Positions 52,901 through 64,000 of a DNA stretch of 64,000 nt are shown here, piece by piece. The notes beneath the pieces are model-generated. The model saw only the letters and a list, made by a program, of their open reading frames with translations, was not told the origin of the DNA and ran no database searches. Each line of letters opens with the position of its first letter. The stretch's first letter is position 1. This DNA comes from Taeniopygia guttata (Eukaryota > Chordata > Aves > Passeriformes > Estrildidae): NCBI RefSeq assembly GCF_048771995.1, contig NC_133026.1, positions 94,146,501 through 94,210,500 of the forward strand, given 5' to 3'. Made by a program: the position numbers and the translations under genes.

Positions 52901-55900
52901 CTGCATGAATGTAGCAAGGGGGAGAGAAGTTGGTATTCAGGATGAGGTGAGTTGGACTTTTGACCCAGATGAGAGCAGAAAGATTTGCCTTATCTAAAAC
53001 TTTCTAATGTGCTGCTGTTAGGAATCTGTCTGTGCTCTGTAGTAGTGTTGGTTCTGTATAGGTATTTGCTATGCATATAGCTTAGATTATTTATTATAAA
53101 GGGTATGTTCTAGGCATGAGCTAGGCTGTCTTGATTTATCATCAAAAGCTTTTTCATTTCCCCTGAACTACAGTTTTTCCTGCAAGAACTCTGATTACTT
53201 TTATCAACAGGATTTTGGTTTAGGAGTCACTATCTCTATAGCCCTGTGGGCTTTCCAGTTTCAGGGTCTAGCCAGAGGATCTTCATTAAAGTAGCAGTTC
53301 TGGTAGCAGCCTTTGTTTACCAGGCAGAATCGTGAACAAAAGCCTTGTATAAACAAGCTTTGGGAAACTCATCCAACCATGAAAGATGCTCATTTTTTGA
53401 TAGAGGAGTCATTTCTTGCCCTTTGTGTGAGACATTACAGTTGCTCTCTTTCATTAGGGGAGGTGAAATCTTTTCATTAATTGCATGTATTATGTGCTAG
53501 TTATTTACAGAGGGTTTGTAAGTTCATACCCTTAAGCAGAGGTGGCATCTAAAAGCAAAGTGTTTAGCTTCAAAGTACTTCTTCCATCAATGTCTAGTAG
53601 GTTATAATTAACATTGTCTGGTAGATGGCTTAAGTTTGGGATTCTGTGTGTGATTCTCCATACTTAGCCTTGCTCATGTCATAAAAAAAATTACCAGTTT
53701 TCCAGCTGTAGTGGCAGAGGTCAGGGTGAATTTGTCCTTTTCAGCTGACCTGTCATAGTCAGTCAGAGGGTTGGTAGAAAGGATTGGTTGCAGTCACTGT
53801 CTTGATACTGATATTGTGGTTTTGTAGACAGAGGGATCAGTTGCTAATTAGACAAGAAACTAGTTCTGCAGAGAAAAGCTGGAGTGCCTCTGTGGTGCTG
53901 CTGCCCATGCTGCTACGTGATTGCTTTGTAGTGGCACAAGGGAGGGATTTGAGAGCACAAGTTAGTACATGATCATTCTGTAACTGGCAAACCTGCAAGC
54001 AGTTTGTTGAAGTACTCCATGAAGTAATTTTAATGCAGATGCAGTTATGTTGGTAGGTATCCACTTGTTTGGCTGGATGGTGGATTTTTTTTGGTGGGGT
54101 AATATAAACCACGTGGTCTTTATGACTTGCTGGAGTAACTGGTATTGTATGTGCTTGTATGAGTGGGGTTTGTGTTCATTGCAATGCATGAGTAGGAGTT
54201 TACATGCTGCCGCTGCTTTTTGGGCGGTTTAACTTTGGGGCCTTTTGCTGCTTGTTGATACCTTGTCTGTCAGGCATGTTTTCCAAGGAGTTGTGCTATC
54301 TTTTCTGCTGAAGTTGGTCTCGTATGTTTTTCTATCTGGAAGGGCAAAATTCTTTAGCATGGTATTAAAAAATCTAAACCCACATTGCTGAAGAAATTCT
54401 GTAAGGATTTAGTTGAGGTAATGTCTTGGAGTGCTGGTTAGACCCAAGTTCAGCTTCTTAAGTGCCATTTCAAGGCATTGAACTTGAGTGCTCTCTCAAC
54501 TTTTGTCCATTCCTTTCCCTGAATACTTACCAGAATGGATTCAAGGACAGGATTTTGGTGAGCATGACATATTTGCAGGTTGCTTGCATAATCTTTACTC
54601 TGCTTGTACTCTTCTGACTGTTTTTGGCTCAGCTGCTGTGTCTAATCTCTCTATCAGTTGCTTAATCTTGTTTTTGCTTAGTCATGGTCCTTTACCCTAA
54701 TAACTGTGGTATCTTGGCTCTTTAAAAAGTGTTGTGTTGGGGTTTTTTTGGTTTTTTTTTTCCTCTCCTCAACTTCCTTAATCTGTAAATAAATGTCTGC
54801 ATTAGTGAAGATTCAAGTCATGGAGTTCTGGTACTGCTGGAAATCCATAGCAGTAGTTTCGTTCAACTCTATGATCAAATGCTGGTTTTGTCAGAAGAGA
54901 AGTTTTGATATGAGATTAATAGGAGGAATCTGTATTGCCTAGACTAGTAGAAATGCCATTTCTTTAACCTGTGGGCTTTTTTGTAAGCTGTTCTCCCCAC
55001 AAGATGACCCTAAATTGTGGAAATTTTACCTATGTTCCATAATGTTATATCTTGTACTTAGAAGCATTAAAAACTGAATTCAGCTTCAAAAGCCTTATAT
55101 CTTCTCTGCTACTGGTAAAGTGCTAATATCTATTCCATGGTTGACTTAATCCAAGGCAGTACTAGTAAGTGCTTTTAACTTGTTTACCTAATCATTCCCA
55201 ATGCTTATGTAATACTTTCCTGCCTGAAAGTTGAGTGGTGTATTTTTATGGCACGTTACCTGTTAGATGAATAAGTAACTGGGAGCTGAGGAAATGCACT
55301 GAACCAGATGTGATAAATCTTGTAGTATATTCAGGTGGAGTTATGTGATAGATAAAAATGTACTTCATAAAAATTTCATAAAAGTCCCAAAGTGCATCCT
55401 GGGGAAGAATAAAAGTTAATGGAGAACAGGGGTTTATGTTAAGGGAATGGTGATGGATTGAGGTATTAAAAGATCCCGGGAGATGACTTCTCTATATCTC
55501 AGGGGTTTTATCAACAATGTGGTTTTGGGATTCCATTGTCTATGAAAACCAAATTGCTATTCTAGGGTCTTGAGTGAGTTTTCAGTTGTGCCTAATCACT
55601 TCCAAAGGAGCAGTCTTACATGATATTTGTACCATAATTTGTTTTGGAAAGGACCCTTAAACTCATCTGGCCCACCTCCCTGCTCAAACCAGGATTAACT
55701 AGAAGGTCAGATTCCTTAGGACCTTGCCGGCTTGTTTTGCCAATGCTTGATTCACATCTCACGAACAGATTTTTTATCTTCCTGGAATGTTCTTGCTGCA
55801 GCTAATACTTTTTTGGCTTTTATCCTTCTGCTGTATAAAGCATTGCTTGGATAAAAATACACATTTCCTAAAGAAGTGAAAACAGAGAATGTAACTTCAG

Positions 55901-58900
55901 ATGATTGTTGTGCTGTTAAAATACAGGCTGATTCCCACACAACTTTCTAAATGCTTTAGTTGCAAGGTGTAATGCCTCTTGCTGCTTCTTTGCCACTGAA
56001 ATAGAGACTTAGCTTCCTTGGTTTTGGCTGCAGAGAGTACATAAAGCTCTTCAGAAAGGCTTATGTTTACTCTAGGAAGTCTAGCCACTGATTTTGCTAT
56101 TTTTTAATTTTAGACATGTAAAAATGCGGAATTTCCTTTTCTAGAATGTGAAATGTATTTCAGTAACAAATTCAAACTCATTAAAAATTGCAGCACCCAG
56201 GAGGTGAAGAGGTCCTTAGGGAGCAAGCTGGAGGAGATGCTACTGAGAACTTTGAAGATGTTGGCCATTCCACAGATGCAAGGACATTGTCAGAATCCTT
56301 TATTGTTGGGGAACTTCATCCCGTGAGTATATGAGTGTATCCTTACTTTTTTGTTTACTATACTGTTTTTGCATCCAGTTATTTGTCTGGTAATTACTTC
56401 AAAATCAAGAACTGCTAGTTGGGTTGGATGCCAGTCCTGCAGCTGTTTGTGGACGGACCTAGGTTTAAGATAGTTTTCCCAATGTGAAGGGATTTGATTA
56501 GTGTAGCATAAGGATAGTCACATCTTTTGGCGATTTAAATTGTCCTACAGCTTAGTTCTTAAATAAACTGAACATGGAATTCTGTCATTTCTGGTATGTG
56601 CAGTCAGTTTTGTAATCAAACTCTGTAACTCCTGAAGGTGGTATGTAAGACTGTCTAGAACTTTTCTTATGCCACTGTGCAGAGTGACTACTGAACCAGT
56701 TTCGTGCCTTCCCCATTGTAAAAACCTATCTGCCAGGCTCCCACCTGCATTGAAAGGTGCAATCCTGGTTCTTCATATGTATGTCTAGAAAATGGTTATT
56801 ATAAGCATTGTACTTCTAGTTTGTTGCTCTGTCTTCCCCTCTATGTCTCCTGACATTTTTAGCTGTGTCATGCTTCTCTACTTGTGGTTTTCAGGCTTGT
56901 TTATGATTAGTTCCCACTGCATCATCTGTCATGTCCTCTTTTTTATACTGTCCATCCCATTTCCTGTACTTTTAATGAGCACCATTCTGCTGTCTTTAGT
57001 TTTGAAGTATTTCTTTCTAGCTGCAGAGCTGCTGCTTTGGCTTCCTTCAGCTAGGCTATAGTTAAACTCTCCTGCATCTTAATAGTTGAAAACCACTGAA
57101 GGTTTAGGCTGCTAGTGTGTCCGTCTGCTCTACTTTACTGCCCACTCCCACCTCTTCTCTTTTCCTCTTGTTTCATGTAGGTCTTGTCTTGCATTTGGGG
57201 TAAAAATCACTGTTTTGAGTAGCCTATTTCACAGTAAGATTCCTGATCTCGTTTGTCTCTTTTGTCTCAGGTCATCTCTTGGTAACTATTACTAATGTAG
57301 CTTGTCCTAAAAAGAAGTGATTTGACTCTGATGCGCATTTGTGGCTTTGCTGTCTATTTCTGATGCCACTAACGTTGTTCTTAACCTGGCTATCAGTCTA
57401 GTTCTTCCTTGTTTGGCAAGTGCCTGTTTTCGCTTGATAGGAAACAAACAGCTTAGTAGTGTAATGTACAAATACAGCACTGACAGGATTATATATTGTT
57501 GGGCTTTTTTTTTTTTGTCATGAATATGACTGTGCCAAGCAGAGTTTTGAGTTTATGAAAGATGCCTAGATTTTGGGACCTTTGGTCCAGTGGACATTGG
57601 CACAAACAGTTAGTTGGCTTTACCTGATAGTACAAGTACAGTAAGCAGAATCGATATGGTTGCAGTCAATGTATAAGCTAAGGTTATGAACTCTCCAGAG
57701 ACAAAGGAAAGGTGAAAACACGGGCACAAAGAATAATGAAATTTGTTGGAGGCTCAGGTTTCACTTCTTCGTTGCATACTGGGGAATATTATTTAAGGAA
57801 GTGATCTTGTTTATGTTAACTCAAAATCAGTCACTGACATCTGCTCTCTTGCAAGTCTGTTTTTACTTAGAGAAAAAGACTTGCCTATTAACAGAATGAA
57901 TAGCAAACTGAATTTAGTGATAAATTGTTTCAGTTTGGTTTTGCTTTCAGTGCTTTAGATCTTGTCTAAATGTTGCTCTTTTCTCTTGCAGGATGATAGA
58001 TCCAAGCTTCAGAAACCAACAGTAAGTGTGTTTCTTGAAATGCCACATTGTTTCTTTTGGGCATTACAGACAGTGTCCTAGTGTTTGTGTATGAATGGTA
58101 TACCCCCAGAAAAAGAAATAATTCAGTTTCAGTGCAGTGTTTCAGGTTTTAAATCTTAGACCTGTTGATACTGCTTGAAATGGTTCTTTCCCTTAACTGT
58201 TATTTCCTTTGTTTGGCTTCATATGAGAGGGTTACTAAGTGTGATGGCATTATGCTATAGCAAAATCCTTCATTCTTTAAATTGATTGCATATGTTCTGG
58301 TACCAGAGCAAGTAATTTTGCAGTAATGGATCTTGCACCACTAAATTTAGGTAGGGTTTTAATGCTTGGATTTTTAAAATAAACCTTGGGGTCCTGCACA
58401 AGTAGAGTTACTCTAATAAGTCTTCATGTAAATTGTGCACATATACCCAACTGGGATTTGACCTTGTAGTGCTGCTTTTTCTGTGGAAGCAGAACAAGAA
58501 GTCCAAATCGGTATCAGGAACAGCTATAACAATTTGACTGATTCTTACACAATCTGAAACACCACACTAAAACCCCTGAGTTTAATTTAATAAAATTTGT
58601 AGATGTAAATTAGTAGCTTTCTTTATGTAGTTTTGATATAAAAACTATTTGTGAATTAATTCCAAGGTTTTTCAATTTGATTTTAGTAAAGGAAAGGATA
58701 TTTGTCTTATAAAAATGATGACTAAAACTTTTCAAATGTAGCCCAAGGTTGAAGTCAGCTTCATAGAAAACTTGCAGCAAAATTCTTGTTGATAATGTTT
58801 TAGGAATTTGATGGCATGTTAGCTATAGAAACTGCTACTAGCTAGCTTATAATACAACAGAACTGCTGTAGGAGTTAGGAGAAAATGCTTCCCAAATGCA

Positions 58901-59976
58901 TGCACTGAGTTGTTTCTGAACTAGTCTCACTTGATGAGTTTTGAGAAACTGTGGAGCTAGTTAAGGTGGAGAGGGTTGTCTTCCTGAAGTAAATATCATC
59001 TTATGCTTTGCTTTCCAGGAAACTCTTATTACCACTGTTCAGTCTACTTCCAGGTACAGTATGACACCTGATGTCAAACTTGAAGTTACTTATGTTTTTC
59101 TGAAGCTTAAAAAGCTGAATAGCTTTTATCTGCTGGAAGCTGAGATATCAGGGGGTGGTGCATGAAAATTTCTGTTCTGTGTAAAGCCCAAGTTGGCATC
59201 TGTGTACCACTTTACAAGTGTGTTAGCTTACTAGGTAGATACTTTTCTCATATTGGCAGGTGTCAGTATCTATCAAATGGTTTGATTTGCACAGGCCTTT
59301 ACTTCTGGAGTCTGCCACATGAAGGGAAGACTCTTAGTGCCATTGCCAACTATTTCACTGACATGGGTGCCTTGCTTTTAAAATTTGCTACTGGTATTGC
59401 ATCTAAGGGAAATAAGAGGATTCTGTGTATAAGAAGGAAGATATGTCAGAATTGGGAGGGGGTTTAAAAACACTTTGGAATACCACTGAATCAAAAACTT
59501 TTTGAAGTTATACCCTGCTGACAGTTGCCTACTGCTGAAGCCTCAGAGGACTCTTCTATGACCCTCTGAGTTTGGGTGCTTGGAAGTGTCATGTGATGCT
59601 GCTACTTAAATAGCTTTTGAATGAATGTCAGTCTGGGCAGCACACAAAGACTTTAAATGTGCCTAGGGTTTTGCTCTTCTCTAGTAAGCAAACTTCTTGA
59701 AGTTTTAGTACAAAACTTTACTGTACAAGCTTCTTCCCTTGTGTGGAGTATTGCTGGCCAATCCAGGTGTTCTGCTACCCTGAATTTGAAGTAGTTGTTG
59801 GAGTGGGTAGAAAGGACTTCTTTAAGCAATGACTTTTTCTTTTTATATCTTGCTGGTTGTCACTTCCTAAACTGCTTTTTCAAAAACTTTCCTTTAGTTC
59901 ATGGTCCAACTGGGTGATCCCGGCAATAGCAGCAATTATCGTGGCCCTGATGTATCGTTCCTACATGTCAGAGTAA
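46801..59976 (+). CDS. CYB5A: Cytochrome b5 type A (microsomal), complete, 5 coding exons
   Basis: The CDS joins 46801-46944, 56194-56322, 57992-58021, 59019-59053 and 59898-59976 (417 nt, 138 aa plus stop). All junctions are GT-AG and phase is kept throughout. Family knowledge: cytochrome b5 is a small haem protein on the ER surface that passes electrons from cytochrome b5 reductase or P450 reductase to fatty-acid desaturases, sterol enzymes and P450s. Seen here: the b5 haem-binding fold at about residues 13-90, with HPGG carrying the first haem-ligand His (residue 49) and GHSTDA carrying the second (residue 73). A proline-containing hinge and then a C-terminal hydrophobic tail anchor follow at about residues 114-135, starting near WSNWVIP and ending in YMSE. 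The start codon has G at -3 and G at +4. Length and sequence match the avian form, whose N terminus is slightly longer than the 134-aa human protein. No frameshift or missing key residue is seen. I did not look exhaustively for an equivalent of the mammalian soluble-isoform exon. Confidence 0.98.
47064..47084 (+). repeat. (GGGACC)n tract at the start of CYB5A intron 1
   Basis: Four GGG runs spaced by ACC, about 120 nt after the exon 1 donor. It is a second G-quadruplex-compatible tract related in sequence to the 5' UTR pentamers. Confidence 0.75.
47504..47722 (-). mobile_element. CR1 LINE 3' fragment in CYB5A intron 1
   Basis: The complement of a CR1 3' end: on the plus strand it starts TTTGGATTGGAAGAGG and continues with CCACTAGACCAGGTTACTCC. 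It ends near the CATTCTTCCTTATATCCAG motif. Confidence 0.85.
48214..48412 (-). mobile_element. CR1 LINE 3' fragment in CYB5A intron 1
   Basis: An older, more diverged CR1 tail in antisense orientation. It has TTAGTTGGAAAAGACCTCTG, the CCATTTCAATGTCTGATCAC block and GAAGAAATTCTTCCT at its inner end. Confidence 0.8.
50438..50462 (+). repeat. Poly(T) run of 25 in CYB5A intron 1
   Basis: An uninterrupted T tract inside a longer T/G-rich stretch (50365-50465). It is a likely slippage-prone site or an old retroelement tail in reverse orientation. Confidence 0.9.
50695..51203 (+). mobile_element. Diverged avian endogenous retroviral LTR (older copy)
   Basis: It aligns by eye with the intact LTR at 51887-52427. 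Shared landmarks are CTCACTC near the start, a TTGAGATAA/TAATAACTGAAATAAA-type block, the TATGGAATATC motif, GTCAGCTGTCCTGGCTGTGC, CCAAAGCACTG and an AAACCAGGA end. The start is eroded, so boundaries are approximate. No internal viral genes are attached. Confidence 0.75.
51887..52427 (+). mobile_element. Solo LTR of an avian endogenous retrovirus with 5-bp TSD
   Basis: Starts TGTTGTAGTTTAACCTCAG and ends ...GAAATCAGGGCA, giving canonical TG...CA ends. It is flanked on both sides by GGCAC (51882-51886 and 52428-52432), a perfect 5-bp target-site duplication. The 541-bp body resembles a widespread avian LTR family beginning TGTTGTGGTTTAAC. No internal retroviral sequence is present, so it is a recombination-derived solo LTR. 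Confidence 0.92.
55630..55730 (-). mobile_element. Degraded CR1 fragment in CYB5A intron 1
   Basis: A weak match to the antisense CR1 3' end (TTTTGGAAAGGACCC then CTCATCTGGCCCACC). Old, short, and with uncertain edges. Confidence 0.5.
56194..56322 (+). CDS. CYB5A: CYB5A coding exon 2 (haem ligands)
   Basis: Encodes residues 49-91, from [10 protein letters not shown] to GELHP. It holds both axial haem histidines (H49 in HPGG, H73 in GHSTD). The acceptor is AAATTGCAG|CAC and the donor is CCC|GTGAGT. It is 43 whole codons, phase 0 on both sides. Confidence 0.97.
57992..58021 (+). CDS. CYB5A: CYB5A coding exon 3 (30-nt microexon)
   Basis: Ten codons, [10 protein letters not shown], at the end of the haem domain. 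The acceptor is CTCTTGCAG and the donor is ACA|GTAAGTG. Phase 0 on both sides, so skipping it would keep the frame. Confidence 0.95.
59019..59053 (+). CDS. CYB5A: CYB5A coding exon 4 (hinge)
   Basis: Encodes [11 protein letters not shown] plus two bases of a serine codon, which form the hinge before the membrane anchor. The acceptor is GCTTTCCAG|GAA and the donor is CCAG|GTACAG. The 35-nt length leaves phase 2, which exon 5 completes. Confidence 0.95.
59898..59976 (+). CDS. CYB5A: CYB5A coding exon 5 (tail anchor and stop)
   Basis: Begins after TTTCCTTTAG, completes a serine codon, then reads [20 protein letters not shown] and ends in SYMSE with TAA at 59974-59976. The hydrophobic run is the C-terminal ER tail anchor, and the short polar end faces the lumen in the family. 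Confidence 0.97.
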
Positions 59977-60985
59977 ATGCCTTACTGAGAATTAATGCAA
60001 GAAGAGAACACATTCTCTGGAAGAAAACATAAGCAATCCTAACCCAATATGTTCCTGGAGAAAAGTCTGATGTCTGAAGAAAAATACAAGTTTTCCAGAA
60101 AATGAAACATTTCTTTTTCTGCTGTGCACTTTTCTTGATGTTGCCTTCTTATATGCTGCTGTGAAGTGATAAAAAGGCACCATTTCTCTTTTTATATAAC
60201 ACTTATTCTCTAATGAATTACTTATGATAACTGTATTGGTTTCTGTGGTAGAATATTATTTTGTATGTAACACTGATTCTGGTTATTTCTCTTTAATCTG
60301 TAATAAGGTCATTAGGACTCTCTTTACTTATACATTTTACAGCTTTAAAAAACTACCAAAACTGTGTACATGTACACAACTTAACTTAAAAAACATCATG
60401 TTGTCTTTTTAAATGTAGTATGAATGAAATGCAAGTTAAATGTAATTAATAAAACTGAGTGCAGTTATAGGTGCCTGGAAGTGGGTTGGGCCCTACCAAT
60501 CAGCTATGATGAGCTGGGGTTTTTTTCCATTTTTTTGACAATTGCTCTTATAGTTGTTGTAGGTAGTCATACTAGCAAACTGTTCTGTTTGTCTCCTATT
60601 GAAAAATTCAGGTGAAATATGAAACTCAATGTTTGGCCCAATAATGTCTGTCTCATTTTTGTGAAAAATAGCTCTTTTGTTCAAAAAAGGCAGAAAAAAA
60701 GTAACTCCTACTAAATAGTACTGTTCCTGCCGAACACTCAGGTGACTGTAGAATTTGTTCTGGAACTTTTAGTCTTTGATAAAATCTTCAACTTTGTCAA
60801 GTACATTGTGAGGGGAAAAACTGATAAATTTATTTCTGACTCTTCTGTTATGTGCTTTGGTGCTTCATTATGAAGAGGCAACTGTTTTCACTGCTGAATA
60901 CAAGATAACTACAAGTTTGCATTTTGTGGTGAACATTTTTAGTCATTTGTAAATGATCATGAATAAAAGTTTAATTGGTTACACC
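59977..60985 (+). other. CYB5A: CYB5A 3' UTR with two poly(A) signals
   Basis: Non-coding continuation after the TAA. AATAAA hexamers lie at 60448-60453 and 60962-60967, the second followed by a T/G-rich stretch. They predict a short 3' UTR of about 0.5 kb and a long one of about 1.0 kb. The end point is estimated as about 20 nt past the second signal. Confidence 0.7.
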
Positions 60986-63900
60986 TGCTGTCTCAAACAT
61001 CTTCATTTCCAAATTATTTGACGGCCTTGAAAAGTATATCCTATTGGGGCACTTCTCAGAAATGCACTTAGAGTAGCTCCTATCAACTTCATATCAAGCA
61101 GTAACTTTTTTCTGTATTTGTCCATGGCTTTCCCTCTGAATGTGGTGAAACAGAGTTTAAAACTTCAAGATTTATTGGTATTTTTATAGATAACCTTTAA
61201 AAAGGATGTAACTCAGAGTTAGTATTTGGAATTACAAATCAAGTTTAATTTTTAAAACAACATTTAAGTCCATATATCTAGGCAAGGCAAAATAAAAGGC
61301 AACTTTAGAAAGCATAGCTTTCCCCCTCCCAAAAATTTCAGACAGATTAGTACGTCCACATCACCAGATAGAGCAGTGCAATTGAAGTGGATCTGTAATG
61401 TGAAATGATTTTTCCCATGCTGTGTATGTTGGAGTTTTAATATGGTGCTCTATTTTGGTCCTGTATAGTGGATATTTGTGCAATTCCCTGGAGTAACTAT
61501 GGACGCTCAGTCCCATCTAAAAGTATTCAAGCTGGCATGTGCAGGGGATTTCCACAATGAGAGCTAGAAGCATAGTGAGTACAGATGAGTAGGCAGTGCT
61601 TCAATAACTGATACAAGTAAAAATGCAAATGTAGATATGCACTCCCCTCCACTGCTGTGGGTACAAGTTGTTCCTCAGAGATATACATTCCTTGTGGGTT
61701 TTTAAATGTAAATGGAGATAGACCTAAACTAGAAAAATGATTGGGCTTATTTTCATTTTTAATAATCTTAAGATTAGAGCTGCTTTCCTTAGAGGTGTCA
61801 TATAGATGACTTTAGCTTTTGAGTATGAATAGGAGAAGAGAAAATATATGTGGGTGTGGTGAGGAATGAATGACTGTGCTATTGTAAAAGCGAGTGAATT
61901 AAGGGTAGTCAATGTTTTTACAATCTGACAGCAAAAAGAAAATAATTTACAATCTGCTTTCTTCTCAGAACAAAATCCTTTCTCCACAGATCCAATCTGA
62001 AAGTATTTGCTCTAATTGTCTGATAGTAAATATTAATTTTTCTTTAAAGTGGCTGACTTTAGTGGTTGATGCTTTAAATCAGTTGTCATCTTTTATTGTC
62101 TACTTGTACAACCTTGTAATGTTTACTCTGCCTTAAATTATTTGGGCATTGCAGTTTTGTCCTTTATTTGCCTGTCCTCTGTTCATAAGAATGTGCAGTG
62201 ATGAGGAGTTCCCCCTTAAATGGAGATAGCCTTGGCTGCTTCTTGGTGTCTGTGGAGTAAAGCCAGCACAGCTTGTTCACTCGCCTCTCTGAGATGACAA
62301 GGAAAAAATAGTTTGCTGTTCTTTTCTCTGGCTTCCTTGCTCCATCACGCTGGTCCAATGCCTTTCTCTAGCCATCGTGCTGCAGTCAGGATTTTGCAGA
62401 ATGCTAGAGGGAAGCTGGTAAGCTAGGTAAATGGAAGCTGATCACAAATTTTCTTAAGAGACAAAAAAATGCAAAGGTGCTATTTTTTATTTTCTGTATG
62501 TTTGACTACTGAGGGTAAAACATTGTTTATAAATTCATGGGCATTTGAAGCAAAACTGTTTCTGTATTTTCTGCAAGGCTGGCAATGACTTAACTGAAAC
62601 TCAGTGGGAATGAATGAGCTATATCAGTGTGCACAAAACAAACAGAAGATTAATAGTATTACAGCATTTTTTCTTTAATATAGAAAAGTATTTCAGAATT
62701 GTCATAGAAGGAACAAGAAGCAGGAGGAAACTTATGCTCCTCTATGCCTAGCTCTAATGCCTGTCCACATCTATGGTGAAGTTAGTACCTGATGGATGAC
62801 ATATTTGAATTCCACTTGACTTTCATACTTCATTACATTCCTTCCTGTGATTTATTCATTATGTGTTGAAATACTTTGAGGCTTTAAGTAGGTGGGCAGA
62901 CAAGCACATGAATTAATGAGAAAATGTTGGAACATTGGATCTTGGTAGATGATTAATGCTGGATTTTCTGTTCTTTCTAAAAACTAGTTAGACTTGTTCT
63001 TAATCTTCTTACATGCAGGAATGTGGATAAAGCAATCCTTGACATTTTCTTCACAGTTTTTTTAAAAGTGGGGACATAAAATGTGACTTTCTAAAAGTAG
63101 TCTCATGTGTAAGGGAGTAGATTTTTACTTTTATCCTGTGTAGTAATTCCTGTGCCTGTGCTTAAACAGTTTGCTGCACTTAGGTGGACACAGCCTAAGA
63201 TACTGCCCATGGCTGTCAGTTCTGCTCACTCCAAGTAGCACTGTCAGGCTAGAAGAGTTACGCACAGGAAAGCCTCAGGGATGGTTTTTTGGTGTTTCTG
63301 GAAAGAGCACCAGAGGACTCCTGCAGACCTTCAGAGTCCACAACTACCACAGAAATTTTCACTTTTTTCCACAGACCCTGGTTTGTGGATAAACCTGATC
63401 CTGTTTTGAGCCTTCTTATTAAAATTGATCCTGTTGCAGGGTGAGAGCACTTTACTGTGTCTCTGGAGTCCCACCTATTTAGGTCTTGGATAAAACCAGC
63501 CATGTATTGTTTGAAATTAATAGGTGTTTTACCTGTCAACAGTTCTGGAAACTGCTTCAAGGTTTAGGAGGGCATGAATAGAGAGAAAAAAGTAAGCTAA
63601 GCAAGGGGTGTGCTTTCCTAAGTGACTTTTTTTCGAAAAGGAAATATCATTCTCCTGTCACAGATTTCTGAAGGCAGTTGATGCTTTTAGTATCACTCAA
63701 TGTGTCTTGCAGAGATATCCATAAAAGGTGTGTTTTCTGCATAGGTACTTGAGGATAGACATGAAAGAAGAGTGCTTTAGATACTTTAGAAGCAGGGTGG
63801 AGGGCTGGTCTCTGGAAACAAAAACAATATATCCTTTCATTTTTAAACTGAGTGGATTCACAACTTGTATTTATTTGGATCCATTTTCAGAGTAGTGTTG

Positions 63901-64000
63901 CAGTTGATAACATTTTCTGTGTCAGTCTGGGGAGGACAAGAAATTTTAAAACACTCAAGGGAAGTTTGTATTTGAGCAGTCATGGCTTTCGGGGTTGAAA
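60986..64000. other. Downstream of CYB5A, no gene seen
   Basis: AT-rich unique sequence after the second poly(A) signal. TIMM21 is the expected next gene by human synteny, but none of its exons was recognised here. Frames such as 63258-63560 on the minus strand show no family similarity. Confidence 0.5.

Larger units (their letters stand above)
46945..56193 (+). other. CYB5A: CYB5A intron 1
   Basis: A 9.2-kb intron, donor GTGGGT and acceptor TTGCAG. Its first 200 bp belong to the CpG-rich block. The middle is a repeat landing zone (three CR1 pieces, two LTRs, poly(T), a GA-rich run near 50.84 kb). 52.45-55.6 kb is unique AT-rich sequence in which I see no exon or structured element. Confidence 0.85.
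56323..59897 (+). other. CYB5A: CYB5A introns 2-4
   Basis: The introns are 56323-57991, 58022-59018 and 59054-59897. They are AT-rich, with no recognisable repeat or extra coding exon. Open frames such as the one at 56792-57061 have no family resemblance. Confidence 0.8.

Noticed and set aside
63258-63560. 100-codon minus-strand frame considered as part of TIMM21
   Set aside because: No similarity to a TIM21 domain and no supporting splice pattern.

Overview
The window is vertebrate nuclear DNA and looks like a bird, probably a passerine. The evidence is intron-split genes with GT-AG splice sites, AT-rich spacers, many fragments of the CR1 LINE (the dominant LINE of birds), and LTRs that resemble avian and passerine endogenous retroviruses. 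The taxon is inferred from these repeat families and from avian-like residues in the two genes. No bacterial, plasmid or CRISPR feature is present. Almost all open reading frames longer than 60 codons are chance or repeat-derived. The real coding sequence lies in short exons, which I assembled from splice sites, reading phase and family similarity.

Two protein genes can be reconstructed completely. (1) On the minus strand, 43122 down to 29094, lies the orthologue of human C18orf63, a vertebrate protein of unknown function. It has 12 coding exons totalling 2118 nt (705 aa plus stop), and phase is conserved at every junction. (2) On the plus strand, 46801 to 59976, lies CYB5A, microsomal cytochrome b5. 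It has five coding exons totalling 417 nt (138 aa plus stop), with both haem-ligand histidines and the C-terminal tail anchor. The genes are divergent, as I recall for human chromosome 18q22, with a CpG-rich interval of about 3.7 kb between their start codons.

Layout: 1-28.8 kb is an AT-rich intergenic desert. It holds CR1 pieces at 7.6 and 22.0 kb, an LTR-like element near 10.0-10.65 kb, simple repeats and an unusual 15-bp inverted repeat at 13.9 kb. I found no exons there, although DIPK1C is the expected neighbour on that side. 28.87-43.15 kb is C18orf63. 43.2-46.8 kb is the shared upstream region, with two CpG-rich blocks separated by one CR1 inserted into another. The CYB5A-proximal block carries E-box, GC-box, CRE and CCAAT motifs. 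A (GGGAC)5 tract, a potential G-quadruplex, ends 10 nt before the CYB5A start codon. 46.9-56.2 kb is CYB5A intron 1, with CR1 remnants and two copies of one LTR family. One of those is a clean solo LTR with a perfect 5-bp target-site duplication. CYB5A exons 2-5 and its 3' UTR end near 61.0 kb. 61.0-64.0 kb shows no gene.

The two genes need not share a pathway. Cytochrome b5 is an ER electron carrier for desaturases, P450s and methaemoglobin/cytochrome reductases. C18orf63 has no known biochemical role. I found no convincing undescribed multi-gene system. The most interesting items are the full C18orf63 gene model with its tiny terminal exon, the repeat-remodelled divergent promoter, and the 5' UTR G-rich tract of CYB5A.
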